From NCBI RefSeq assembly GCF_010730745.1, contig NZ_AP022615.1, positions 4,340,001 to 4,404,000 of the forward strand: a DNA stretch of 64,000 nucleotides, in the 5' to 3' direction. Below the pieces are notes generated by a model that did not search any database, had not been told where the DNA came from, and saw nothing but the letters and a program-made list of their open reading frames with translations. This DNA comes from Mycobacterium heidelbergense. Its GTDB lineage: Bacteria > Actinomycetota > Actinomycetes > Mycobacteriales > Mycobacteriaceae. A program made the position numbers and the translations under genes. Positions 17,454 to 25,490 of the stretch are shown here, piece by piece (position 1 is the first letter of the stretch; every line of letters begins with the position of its first letter).

Positions 17454-17466
17454 ACCCGCCAGTGTA

Positions 17467-17476
17467 TCACCGGTGA
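17467..17476. promoter_or_regulatory. vapBC operator candidate
   Basis: TCACCGGTGA is a 10-bp perfect palindrome just upstream of vapB. Confidence 0.4.
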
Positions 17477-17519
17477 GACGGTGGTGCGGAAGGCGCAACC
17501 TGCGCTTCCTCGTGCGGGC

Positions 17520-17573
17520 GAATATGCAGCAATCGAATAGGCAGGGTTACCAGTAACTCCGCCATGTTCATCC
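17520..17573 (+). repeat. Island repeat, copy R7
   Basis: GAATATGCAGCAATC, GAATAGGCAGGGTTACC and AGTAACT, then a decayed inverted box (CCGCCATGTT) and CATCCAATG. It separates vapBC from the DUF1906 gene. The bases from 17574 to 17782 show no gene or motif. Confidence 0.75.
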
Positions 17574-17782
17574 AATGAATCACCCCCGGGTAAAATCCCT
17601 GCTGAGCATCAATCGCCGTCCTAATTGCCGAACCGGAATCGGTGATCTAGTCGGTTCGCGGGCGGCTTTCGAGGCCCTAAACGGTCGAAACGGTCACCGC
17701 TCGATATCCATTTGGAAACGCACCCGCGTTTCGGCTGGCGCAGGTCTATCGGCAACCGCAGTCACCTCGTTAACATCGCGCG

Positions 17783-18613
17783 ATGCACGATATGCCCCCA
17801 ACGGCAAGCGATGTGCGATTGCGCACGGTTTCCCGGCGCGACGCGCTGCGTTACGCCACTGCGTTGGCCGGTCTGGGTGCCGTATCAGTAGCCTGCGGCA
17901 CGCATACGGCGGCCGCCGCTTCTCCACCTCAACTGATCGACTTTGCCGCGCATCAGATTCCGGCGCAGCAGATCCGCGCTGCCGGCTATAGCGGGGTGGT
18001 CAATTACGTCTCGCTGTCACGCCCTGGCTCGTCTTTTGGCGCCAAGCCGATCACTCGGTCCTACGCCGACTCATTGAAAGCCGCGGGCTTGGTGATCGTC
18101 AGTAACTACCAATACGGCAAGCCAGGTGGGTCGGCACCGTCCGACTTCACGCGGGGCTACGCCGGCGGCATCGCGGACGCGCGCACCGCTTGGCAGCTGC
18201 ACACCGCGGCGGGCGGCGGCGAGGATGCGCCGATTTTCTTCACGATCGACGAAGGCATCAACCGCGACACCTGGAATCGCGTTGCGCTGCAGTGGTTTCG
18301 GGGAATCAACTCGGTTCTCGGCGTTCAACGCACCGGAGTCTACGGGGGCATCGATGTGTGCCAGTGGGCCGCGACCGATGGCGTTATCGGGTCTTCGAGC
18401 ACAGCTGGCCGCCGGTGGGCCTGGCAAACTCGCGCGTGGTCCGGCAATCGGGTCCACCCCGCCGCTGTTCTCTACCAGCGCGTCGTGAGCACCGCGTCCA
18501 ATCCCGGCCCACGGGTCGGCGGACTCGAAGTCGACGTCAACGATGTCCTGGCCCCCGATTGCGGCCAGTGGAACCTCCATCGGTCGAGTTATCCGAATGG
18601 CGATGTGCGATAG
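17783..18613 (+). CDS. Tat-exported DUF1906 (glycoside hydrolase-like) protein
   Basis: This 276-residue protein has a twin-arginine signal (SRRDALRYATALAGLGAV) and a cut near AAAASPP. The mature part is the DUF1906 TIM-barrel related to GH25-type lysozymes: PQLIDFAAHQIPAQQIRAAG, APIFFTIDEGI, TGVYGGIDVCQWA and the WAWQTRAW strand. It probably acts on cell-wall polymer in the envelope; activity is not proven for the family. A paralogue lies at 52854-53621. This copy sits alone between R7 and R8, on the strand opposite to most TA loci. Confidence 0.85.
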   Translation: MHDMPPTASDVRLRTVSRRDALRYATALAGLGAVSVACGTHTAAAASPPQLIDFAAHQIPAQQIRAAGYSGVVNYVSLSRPGSSFGAKPITRSYADSLKAAGLVIVSNYQYGKPGGSAPSDFTRGYAGGIADARTAWQLHTAAGGGEDAPIFFTIDEGINRDTWNRVALQWFRGINSVLGVQRTGVYGGIDVCQWAATDGVIGSSSTAGRRWAWQTRAWSGNRVHPAAVLYQRVVSTASNPGPRVGGLEVDVNDVLAPDCGQWNLHRSSYPNGDVR

Positions 18614-18653
18614 GTCCGATCTCGCCATGAGATCCCGTCGAGCCTGGCACAGC

Positions 18654-18723
18654 GCAATATGCAGGACTTGAATATGCAGAGTTACCAGTACGCTGTATTA
18701 CACTGCAACCCAACGGTTCTCGT
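18654..18723 (+). repeat. Island repeat, copy R8 (attached to mazF fragment)
   Basis: CAATATGCAGGACTT, GAATATGCAGAGTTACC, AGTACG, CTGTATTACACTGC and ACCCAACGGTTCTCGT. Its tail matches R3, and it ends at the stop codon of the duplicated mazF fragment. Confidence 0.82.
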
Positions 18724-18984
18724 CTATCGTGCAAGGCCGAGGAATGCCATCATCGCTCGTTCGACCTCGACGACTTGCTCCGCTGTCAGCCGACCGACTC
18801 GGGCGTGGACGTTTGACCTTTTGATGGTTGTGAGCTTGTCGATCATCACGTCACTGTCGTGATCAAGTCCGGATAACCGGCCGTGTCCGCCGGCTATCCG
18901 GATGCGCATCAACGGCGCATCCAACAGCGTGCTGGACATGGGAGCAACAGTTACGGAACTCGTGGCATCAAAGAGGTCATCCTG
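18724..18984 (-). pseudogene. Truncated duplicate of mazF
   Basis: These 261 bp are the same as 12216-12476 except one base (Arg to Ser in TVAPMSRT). The N-terminal 27 or so codons, including RGEIW, and the whole of mazE are missing; the sequence changes abruptly at 18985. An open frame with an unrelated leader exists, but a working toxin is unlikely. Near-identity shows a recent copying event. Confidence 0.9.
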
Positions 18985-19073
18985 CAGGAAACATGGCGGA
19001 CACCAGAGAGTCACCGCCAACAACGATGAGATCGGCCAGACCCGACGTAACTTCGGGCTAGTTACTCCTCGGT

Positions 19074-21229
19074 CTACCAGGGAATTCCCAAGCCCTCGAC
19101 CACCGCCCGGAGTATCACGCCGTATTTAAAGCCGTCGTCCGTGTAGTTGGCCTCCTGCGCTTTAACATCCGCGTCAAACACGTCCCAACTGACTTTCTTG
19201 ACTTTCAGAGTGGTGAGGACGACGACTACGAAGTCGCACAGCACCTTTCGTGCTTTGGCCAGTGAAGGGTCAGCGGGCACAGGCGCTCTCGGCGCGAACA
19301 GCGCGAGAAACGCCTCGTTCGCCTCGTACCACTCTTCGAAATTTGTTGGAACGTTGGGATGAACGCGATCGAACTCCTTCCGTACGTCCCTGGCGAGCTT
19401 TATGAAATGCGCGCCAGGAGTCGGTGGGTTCGACAGGTTTGACTGCTGAACGGGCTGGGCGACGGGTGTGATATCCACGTATGCGATAGCTGCAACGTGC
19501 TTCTCGATCGCCGGGATGATCCGGAATTGTCCGGAACGGAGTTCGCTGAAGCGATCTCGTGCTTGCTCCTCCGACATGCCTTTGCTTTTCGCGTAGGCCT
19601 CGACATACCCATCGTTGGATTTCGCGTTAATCAGCAGATAGGAGCTGATTGCTACGACGTGCTCGTGCTTGGAAGACTGCCGTTTGTCAACGACCTGGGG
19701 AAAGGCACCAGTGGTTGCGAGGCTACGCCCGTGCGCGAGCAGGGTGTCAATCTCCTGGTTGCTGAGTGTCAGGATCATGATTGGCTCGTCCTGGCCGGGC
19801 TTGGGTTTATCGAAAATGAAGGTGTCCAGGAGCCTTTTGCGGGTCACCTTCGCGTCAATCAGCGCGTCGATGCGGAAAGAACCCGAGTGGACGATCGCGA
19901 TGTCCGCGTTGGCCTCCCGACGCACAGACTCGGCAGCCAACAGTCCGAAGTCGGTTGGGCGTTCCCGCAATTGCGTGTCGCGAGCATCCAACTGGTCGAC
20001 ATCGTCAGAGAAGTCACAAACGACACGATCCTCGTTCGGCTCGGTGATTTGTTTGAGCGCTCTGCGCACCGCCTTTTCGTCCCGGCGGTCGGCCGAGAGG
20101 AAGTCGTCGAATCTCAGAACATGAGATCCCACGTCATAAACGCTGGGTAGGCCTTCGAGGCGATTCACGAGTGCATCATCCGGAATATCGTCATCTCGAT
20201 CGAAAGTCGATGCCGAGAAGTTGGGAAAGCCCTGGTGCCCACAGGGATCTTTTGCTTCGATCCATTTGCGGAAGACCTGCGCGTCGCAGGGGTGAAGCGG
20301 CTCGAGCAGCGCGTCGACGAAGCCCTGTTCATAAGGCGGCGGGACACCACCGTTTCTTTTCTTTAATTCCTGGTAGCTGCACCAGAGCTGATTGAACGCT
20401 GCGCCGCTGTCACCCGCCAAGAGCAGCAGGACGCGCACGGATTGAAGGTTAGAACGGTTCTTGTAGAGGATCGGCGGGAAGTCGTCCTCCTGCCAATCGA
20501 TGTGGTGATCGTGACCACCCAGGAGAACTGTGCGCGGGCACTCTTCGAGCGATGGGCGCATCGCACGATCCTCCTCACGGGTTGCGTGGCTGAGCACCAC
20601 GTGAAAGGGAACCTTGCTCGCTGTTTGGGCGGAGAACGCTTTAAGTGCAGCGTCTGCGTCAGTGAACGGCCAGTGTTCACCAAAGCTGCTGTGCACACTT
20701 TTTGAGACGACGCCGGTGAATGCGACGCTGGGCGACTCCGTGGTTGGCCACAGTGCAAATTCGCTCGCGTTGACCGCCGCCGGGGCGCCGACGTTACAGC
20801 AGACGAGCTCGAATTTTGCGCCGGCCACCAGTAACTGGTCTTCAAGCTTTGTTTTCGGGTCGTAGTCAAACTCGTGGTTTCCCGGCACGAAGTATCTCAG
20901 CGTGCTGCGATTGAGCATGTCGATCATCGCCGTGCCGTGATCCGCGTTACCCAGCCGGGAGGGCCCAGAAAGTCGCCGCTGTGCACGACGACGACCTTGT
21001 CCTGGCCGGTGACCGACCGAACATGCTCGCGGAGTGCTTTAACGGTGGCGATGAGCCGCGGAAACCCCGGTAAGGTCGGCGGCTGCTCATCGATTAGATA
21101 CGTGTCATTGAGGTGCACAACTGCACATACGAGTCGCCCACCGTACGTCTCGATTACGTCGAAAAGAGTCTGCAATCGCTTACTGAACGACGTGCGCCGA
21201 TCGCGTGACCTAGGTATACAAAACCTCAT
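19074..21229 (-). pseudogene. Bifunctional metallophosphatase/5'-nucleotidase, frameshifted
   Basis: The N-terminal piece (20924-21229) holds HLNDTY and HSGDFLGP. The main piece (19074-20927) starts MIDMLNRST and continues with GNHEFDY, VVLSHATREED and GGHDHHID, the remaining metal ligands, then a 5'-nucleotidase C-terminal domain (IVHSGSFRIDALI, NQEIDTLLAHG). Reading HSGDFLGP onward in the second frame gives SRLGNADHGTAMIDM, so one base is missing in GGGAGGGCCC near 20957-20966. No signal peptide is seen, so a cytoplasmic phosphoesterase is likely. Either a recent mutation or a homopolymer reading error explains the break. Confidence 0.8.
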
Positions 21230-21619
21230 GGGGGCTGATGTTACATCCGGCTCTACACATCGCAGATAGCGAAATTCGATTCAAAACATCTAGCCTTAAT
21301 GGCATTTTTCCAGATGATCTTGACAGCCCACGGCGTGTCGCCCAGTGTCCGGGAGCGTCGCAACCTCAGTAGTGATGCCGGCGGCGCTCTCTCGGCAATG
21401 GCCGAGTCTGCCTCGTCGTCCTGGTGTTCAACGTGGTATGCGACCGTTACCGATGCGCTCGGTCCCAGTGACGGCGGCCAATCTTTGGCTGCCATGTGCA
21501 GCCCCAGCAGGTCGATGCTCGTCGCCTTGGCGGCACCAGGTTTGAAATTCCGAGCTTTGGATAGACCTCAATCCAGCTGCCGCTCCTGGGCGGCCGGCAC
21601 ATCACGAAGGGAGCCCGAC
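21230..21619. other. Non-coding or uncertain stretch
   Basis: No clear gene. A minus-strand frame of 80 codons (21253-21495; LLRLRRSRTLGDTPWAVKII) has protein-like character but no family match and no ribosome site. Confidence 0.4.
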
Positions 21620-22075
21620 GTGGCGTTCTCACATATTGCATCGAAAACAACGGCAACAACAGCTGTGTTGGCGGCGGTCGGACTCTTCGCGGCGACACCG
21701 GCATTCGCCGATCCGCAAGTGCTGCAATTCGGCCAGATGGCAGAGATTTCCAGTATGGGCGGCACCATCGACTACACCGTGAACAATCTGCAGCCCAGCG
21801 GCCACAACGACGGCGTGTGGTACTCCGACGTCATGGCTAAAGGTGTAAGCGGTAACGCAACTCCGAACATTGCCGATTTCAACGCTCGGGCCGTCAATAG
21901 CTCCACGTTCGCGGTGATGAAGGGCAACCAGACCGACGGTCTTCCTGAGGGACCGCTCCCCCTAGGCAACGCTGTTACGGGGCGCATTTACTTCGACGTT
22001 CGCAACGGTACGAACCCCGACAGCGTCGTGTACCGAGACGCCGGAGGCACGGACAAGGTCGTCTGGAAAGGCTAG
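21620..22075 (+). CDS. MPT63/DUF1942-family secreted antigen
   Basis: The protein has 151 residues from GTG at 21620, with AAGGGAG upstream. The signal peptide (TTATTAVLAAVGLFAATPAFA) ends in AFA-DP. The mature part has the MPT63 immunoglobulin-like sandwich: GTIDYTVNNLQPS, NIADFNARAVNSSTFAVM and TGRIYFDVRNG. These small mycobacterial exported proteins are immunogenic and of unknown function. The long leader upstream in the same frame is not coding. It lies in the interval between R8 and R9. Confidence 0.85.
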   Translation: MAFSHIASKTTATTAVLAAVGLFAATPAFADPQVLQFGQMAEISSMGGTIDYTVNNLQPSGHNDGVWYSDVMAKGVSGNATPNIADFNARAVNSSTFAVMKGNQTDGLPEGPLPLGNAVTGRIYFDVRNGTNPDSVVYRDAGGTDKVVWKG

Positions 22076-22259
22076 CAACTCACCTTCCCCGTCGCCGACG
22101 CGCTACTCGCCCAATATGCCACTTGATCTCGGCGCGCGGCCCCGGCGAGGTCGAACGCGACCGTCGCGAGCACCTCGTCATCGGAACCTTGCTCTAAGAG
22201 CCATTTTTGACGACCATGCCGCCTCATCGGCGAATACGGTTTCTGATCGCATGACGGGG

Positions 22260-22324
22260 AGGAATACGGCGGGTTACCGGTATAGTACGCCCTATTTCGT
22301 TGCACACCAATTGCTTTCATCCGA
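22260..22324 (+). repeat. Island repeat, copy R9 (attached to pemK copy)
   Basis: GAATACGGCGGGTTACC, GGTATAGTA, CGCCCTATTTC and the CCAATTGCTTTCATCCGAT tail, the same variant tail as R5. The first box is largely lost; GAATACGG at 22232 may be its remnant. Confidence 0.75.
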
Positions 22325-22532
22325 TATGGCGGGTGCAGCGCTCAGAGGCTTTGGCGTCGCCGATTTCGATCGCGGGACGAAAGCTGGCGGCACGAGCCGA
22401 CGTTGACGTTGGCGCAACCAGCTGGGTCGACGGAGGCAGTTGGTCTGACTGGACGACGACGTAGCGGGAACCGGACTGTTCGTGACCGCGGCTCCCCCGC
22501 GGGCCATGCAACTGAAAGACCTCACCACGCAC
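22317..22532 (-). pseudogene. Decayed duplicate of the PemK toxin
   Basis: VRGEVFQLHGPRGSRGHEQS through ARAASFRPAIEIGD follows the 15967-16278 toxin closely, with one codon deleted in SRYVVVQ. The last 40 or so residues, including the terminal helix, are replaced by an unrelated tail (KASERCTRHIG). Confidence 0.85.
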
Positions 22533-22596
22533 GCAGCGTCTCCATATCGCGCAGCACCTGCATGGCCTCAGCGCGAATGGCCGCGCTGGCCTTCCG

Positions 22597-22716
22597 TCAT
22601 GCGGCATCGATGAGAGCAGAGCGAACGGCTGCGGACACAGCCGTGCCATCTTTGGTCAAGACCTCCAGCGCCTTCGCCGTGTCTTTATCAGGTCGGAAGG
22701 TAATCGCGTCAGCCAT
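22597..22716 (-). pseudogene. Decayed duplicate of the RHH antitoxin
   Basis: The first 39 residues match the antitoxin at 16268-16501. A CGA to TGA change then ends the frame after ALIDAA, and about 40 bp of the following helix are deleted. Together with the truncated pemK this is a dead TA copy. Confidence 0.85.
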
Positions 22717-22797
22717 AGCAACAGTGTGTGGCGATTTGTAAGACAGTTCTTCTTCCCGGCCAGCCAGATACACGCCCGCTTCGCGCGCCAAAACCGT

Positions 22798-23352
22798 CTA
22801 TAGAGGGCGGTTGAGGCTTTTAGCGGACGCGACCACGGCTGGGTGGTTGAGGTTCAGATGCTCGAGTTCGACGAGCTTGGGCCGTTCCCAACTGGCAATG
22901 ACTGTCCAGTTCGGCCGATGGAAAGACCACCACTGAATCGCCTGCCATTTTCGGTCGCCGATGGCAGGAGAACGCTGTGACCAGATGCGGTGCGCCCATT
23001 CCGAAGTGACGGCAAGGTTGCGGGCCACGATCTGCGTCGGCCTTAGTCCTAGCTCTACCAGGCGGCGCGGGTCATCAAGGTCACAAATGCGCAAGTCGTC
23101 GGGCAGCTCATACACCCCGAGCGTCTTGCGTGCGCCAGGTACTGCCGGAAATTCAAACATCGAGTCGGTCCAGCGCGAAAGGTTGCCGAACGCCTCGCCG
23201 CACGCGGCTTCGATTTGGCGGCCCACGTACCACACGTAGTAGTCGGGGTGATCAGCGCGGCCACCGCGTTGCGGGCGATGTTCATACAGCGGATGCCCTG
23301 GTTCGCCGCGCGAAGCGGTGTCAAGGTAAGGAAAGACGCGATATACCAGCAC
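22798..23352 (-). CDS. RES-domain toxin (MbcT-like)
   Basis: This 184-residue protein has a GTG start directly after the antitoxin stop. RES features visible are VYRVFPY with the conserved Arg, a Tyr-rich GRQIEAACGEAFGNLSRW segment with the conserved Glu, and NWTVIASWERPK near the end with the conserved Ser. Family members such as MbcT of M. tuberculosis degrade NAD+ by phosphorolysis and kill the cell unless bound by the Xre-type antitoxin. Confidence 0.88.
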   Translation of the reverse strand: MLVYRVFPYLDTASRGEPGHPLYEHRPQRGGRADHPDYYVWYVGRQIEAACGEAFGNLSRWTDSMFEFPAVPGARKTLGVYELPDDLRICDLDDPRRLVELGLRPTQIVARNLAVTSEWAHRIWSQRSPAIGDRKWQAIQWWSFHRPNWTVIASWERPKLVELEHLNLNHPAVVASAKSLNRPL

Positions 23353-23808
23353 TCACGCCGCCCCGCCCCACATCTCCGCGTCGAGCGCTTGAAGAACTCG
23401 AGCGGGTCCGTCGGTGAGTAGGACATCAAGAGGTCGAGCTCCCCCGAGGAACGCGTTAGCGCTCTCCATCCAGATGCGTGCCGAGTCGCCTCCCCATACC
23501 AGGCGCGCGCGCGAATACACGTGTTCGAGATCGATTAGGGCTGGAGCGGCGGCTGGGCCGGGCCGCTCTTCACCTGATGCCCAACGCGACGTCTGTGATG
23601 GGCTAACGCCAATCCACTTAGCCAGCTGGGCACGTGAGAACACATCTGCCAGGAACAGAACCCGCTGTTGAGACAGGGGATCGTCCGCGGCGATACGGGC
23701 CGCAGCCCCAACTGCGGTCACCTTCCTGGCAGACGCCCTCTTCACCGGAGTTCTGACGACCGCCTTCTTCGATGCACTCTTGGTGACAGCGGTCTTCTTT
23801 GGAGTCAT
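23353..23808 (-). CDS. Xre/MbcA/ParS-type antitoxin
   Basis: The protein has 151 residues from ATG at 23808. A Lys-rich leader of about 35 residues (TPKKTAVTKSASKKAVV) precedes a helix-turn-helix (SRAQLAKWIGVSPSQTSRWA) and the ParS toxin-binding domain (NAFLGGARPLDVLLTDGPAR), whose end plugs the RES active site. The basic leader is unusual and may add DNA affinity. It is co-transcribed with the RES toxin without spacing. Confidence 0.88.
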   Translation of the reverse strand: MTPKKTAVTKSASKKAVVRTPVKRASARKVTAVGAAARIAADDPLSQQRVLFLADVFSRAQLAKWIGVSPSQTSRWASGEERPGPAAAPALIDLEHVYSRARLVWGGDSARIWMESANAFLGGARPLDVLLTDGPARVLQALDAEMWGGAA

Positions 23809-23815
23809 ATCAAAC

Positions 23816-23881
23816 ACTCTACCCAATTTTTTTCGTGGGCAGTCAACGAGTTTGCGATTGGGCGGAAGGTTCCGCCCAATC
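23816..23881 (-). promoter_or_regulatory. Promoter and palindromic operator of the RES-Xre pair
   Basis: On the minus strand, TTGACT (23841-23846) and TAGAGT (23816-23821), 19 bp apart, resemble -35 and -10 boxes. Ten bases upstream of the -35 lies a 26-bp palindrome (23856-23881): GATTGGGCGGAA, GG, TTCCGCCCAATC, with perfect 12-bp arms. The Xre antitoxin is the likely ligand. Confidence 0.6.
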
Positions 23882-23928
23882 AGACATCGGCGCTGGCGCT
23901 TGGGCTGCGTGCTCGTGTTGCCAGTCCC

Positions 23929-24351
23929 TCAGATGCTGCCTCGTTCCAACACCCATTGATGCCGGAACGACAGTACTTCGGCAGCGATCTCGAAGTCGGC
24001 GTCATAGTGGAGCAGCGTCACGTCATGGGCGTCGGCAAGGGTGGCGATCAGAAGGTCGGCCATGCCGACGGCACGGTGTCGGCCGGTGCTGGCCAACCGC
24101 CGTTGCGCGTCCAATGCGGTCTGCCAGTGTTCGTCGTTGGTTGGCAGATACTCGTACGCTAAGCGGCGATCTGACCAAAGCTGCTCGTAGTCCGCAGCGT
24201 TTCGGGCGCTGTAGAGCGCCTCGGCGTCAAGCTGAGCCGTGGTCGCGACGAATCCGGCCTCGATGAGCGGGGCAAGCCGGGCGGCGACCTCGGGGTGTGT
24301 CATGCGCGCGGCGGCACTCGTGTCGATGAGGTGCCGAGCGATTATCGCCAC
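23929..24351 (-). CDS. vapC: VapC-family PIN toxin (second)
   Basis: This 140-residue protein has LIDTSAAARM with the first Asp, TTAQLDAEALYSARN with Glu, GMADLLIATLADAHDV with the third acid and LHYDADFEIAAEVL with the last Asp. It overlaps the antitoxin gene by 10 bp. Confidence 0.92.
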   Translation of the reverse strand: MAIIARHLIDTSAAARMTHPEVAARLAPLIEAGFVATTAQLDAEALYSARNAADYEQLWSDRRLAYEYLPTNDEHWQTALDAQRRLASTGRHRAVGMADLLIATLADAHDVTLLHYDADFEIAAEVLSFRHQWVLERGSI

Positions 24352-24548
24352 ACTTCACCGCGTTGATCGGGATCAGCCATCTCCCCTAGGCCGCCGGCCT
24401 GCAACCATGCGACCTGGCGCACGCGAGCAGACGACGCTGCGGCCTGCTGCAATGCGATGCGGACGGTGTCCGATACCCCGGATGTCTTTAGTTCCCTCTG
24501 CGCGGCGGCCAGCAGGTCGTCATCCAGGTCAATCAAGCGCTTTGTCAT
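24342..24548 (-). CDS. vapB: VapB antitoxin (second, RHH-type)
   Basis: The protein has 68 residues from ATG at 24548. TKRLIDLDDDLLAAAQRELK and SGVSDTVRIALQQAA are a ribbon-helix-helix head, and the tail GLGEMADPDQRGEVW binds VapC. An AT-rich inverted repeat lies about 19 bp upstream. Confidence 0.88.
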   Translation of the reverse strand: MTKRLIDLDDDLLAAAQRELKTSGVSDTVRIALQQAAASSARVRQVAWLQAGGLGEMADPDQRGEVWR

Positions 24549-24566
24549 GCGGCACAACCTTCATCT

Positions 24567-24600
24567 GTATATATATACTAAACATCGATCGAGTATATAC
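24567..24600. promoter_or_regulatory. vapBC operator candidate (second)
   Basis: TATATACT (24572-24579) and AGTATATA (24592-24599) are perfect inverted arms in an AT-rich stretch unlike its surroundings, directly upstream of vapB. It also marks the left border of the truncated zeta gene. Confidence 0.55.
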
Positions 24601-24602
24601 TC

Positions 24603-25349
24603 ACGACCGGCTATCGGCGCATTGACCCTGACGAGATCAAAGACATTCTCCTGGCCCGGCTCGACGTCGCGGGATTGCTCGACGCCCGCCTCGATCACGT
24701 TCTCTCCGACGGCAATTCGATTAGCCTCGGCGAACTGGCCGGGTGGGTGCATAGAGCATCTACCGACGCGGCCGACCGTGTCCGCACGGCATCGCTGCAG
24801 ATCGGGGAGAACTTCGTCATGGAAGGAACACTTTCCTGGCACAAGTTGCCCGTCAGCTACGTCGACGAGCTCGCCCTGGGTGGCTACGAGCGACTCACAG
24901 TCCTCGATATCGAGGTTCCGCTCGCGGTGGCGATCGAACAGTCGAAGTGCCGGTGGTGGGAAGGACGACATTCTGGACTTCTGACCCACGGCATGCAGAT
25001 CGGGGGCCGCTTTATCTCGGAATCGGCGCTCGCCCAGCTGTACTCGGGATCGTGCACAGCTTCAGCATGCGCCACTAACGCGCGAAACCTCTACATTGGC
25101 GCCAACGATGCCGGTATCGAATCGGAGATTTTCATCGTCAGCCGGACTGCCACCGGCGCAGAATACAAAGCTCGACTCACACCTGATGGCGACGTCCAGT
25201 CCTGGCAGGGTGCTCCACTCGGCGCCGTGTGCATCAACTGCGGAGCAGTGCTCAAGGACCCGCCCGCGCCCACAGGCCGTCGCGCCGCTGACGCTAAGCA
25301 GTTTCCTCGCGCTTCTCCCCCGGCGGGGACACGGCGCTTGCGCCCCTGA
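24603..25349 (+). pseudogene. Zeta-toxin kinase, N-terminal truncation
   Basis: The frame opens with GYRRIDPDEIKDILLARLDV, the Asp-Pro-Asp segment that follows the P-loop in zeta toxins. It continues with SLQIGENFVMEGTLS, LTVLDIEVPLAVAIEQ and NARNLYIGANDAGIESEIF. The Walker A loop and first strand are missing; upstream is the vapB operator. Without the P-loop it cannot phosphorylate its UDP-sugar or other target. The last 40 codons (ADAKQFPRASPPAG) look non-native. Confidence 0.7.
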
Positions 25350-25490
25350 TCGCAGACCGGGGCCAAGGGGTCAGGCGCGCCCGAAGAGGTGCGGTGTGAC
25401 GTGGATATGACGGTTTGCGTGGCTCAATGCCGTGGCCGTCCTGCAGTTGCGGTAGGTGTGCCTGGTCAAATTCGACTGGTGCTGAGGCGA

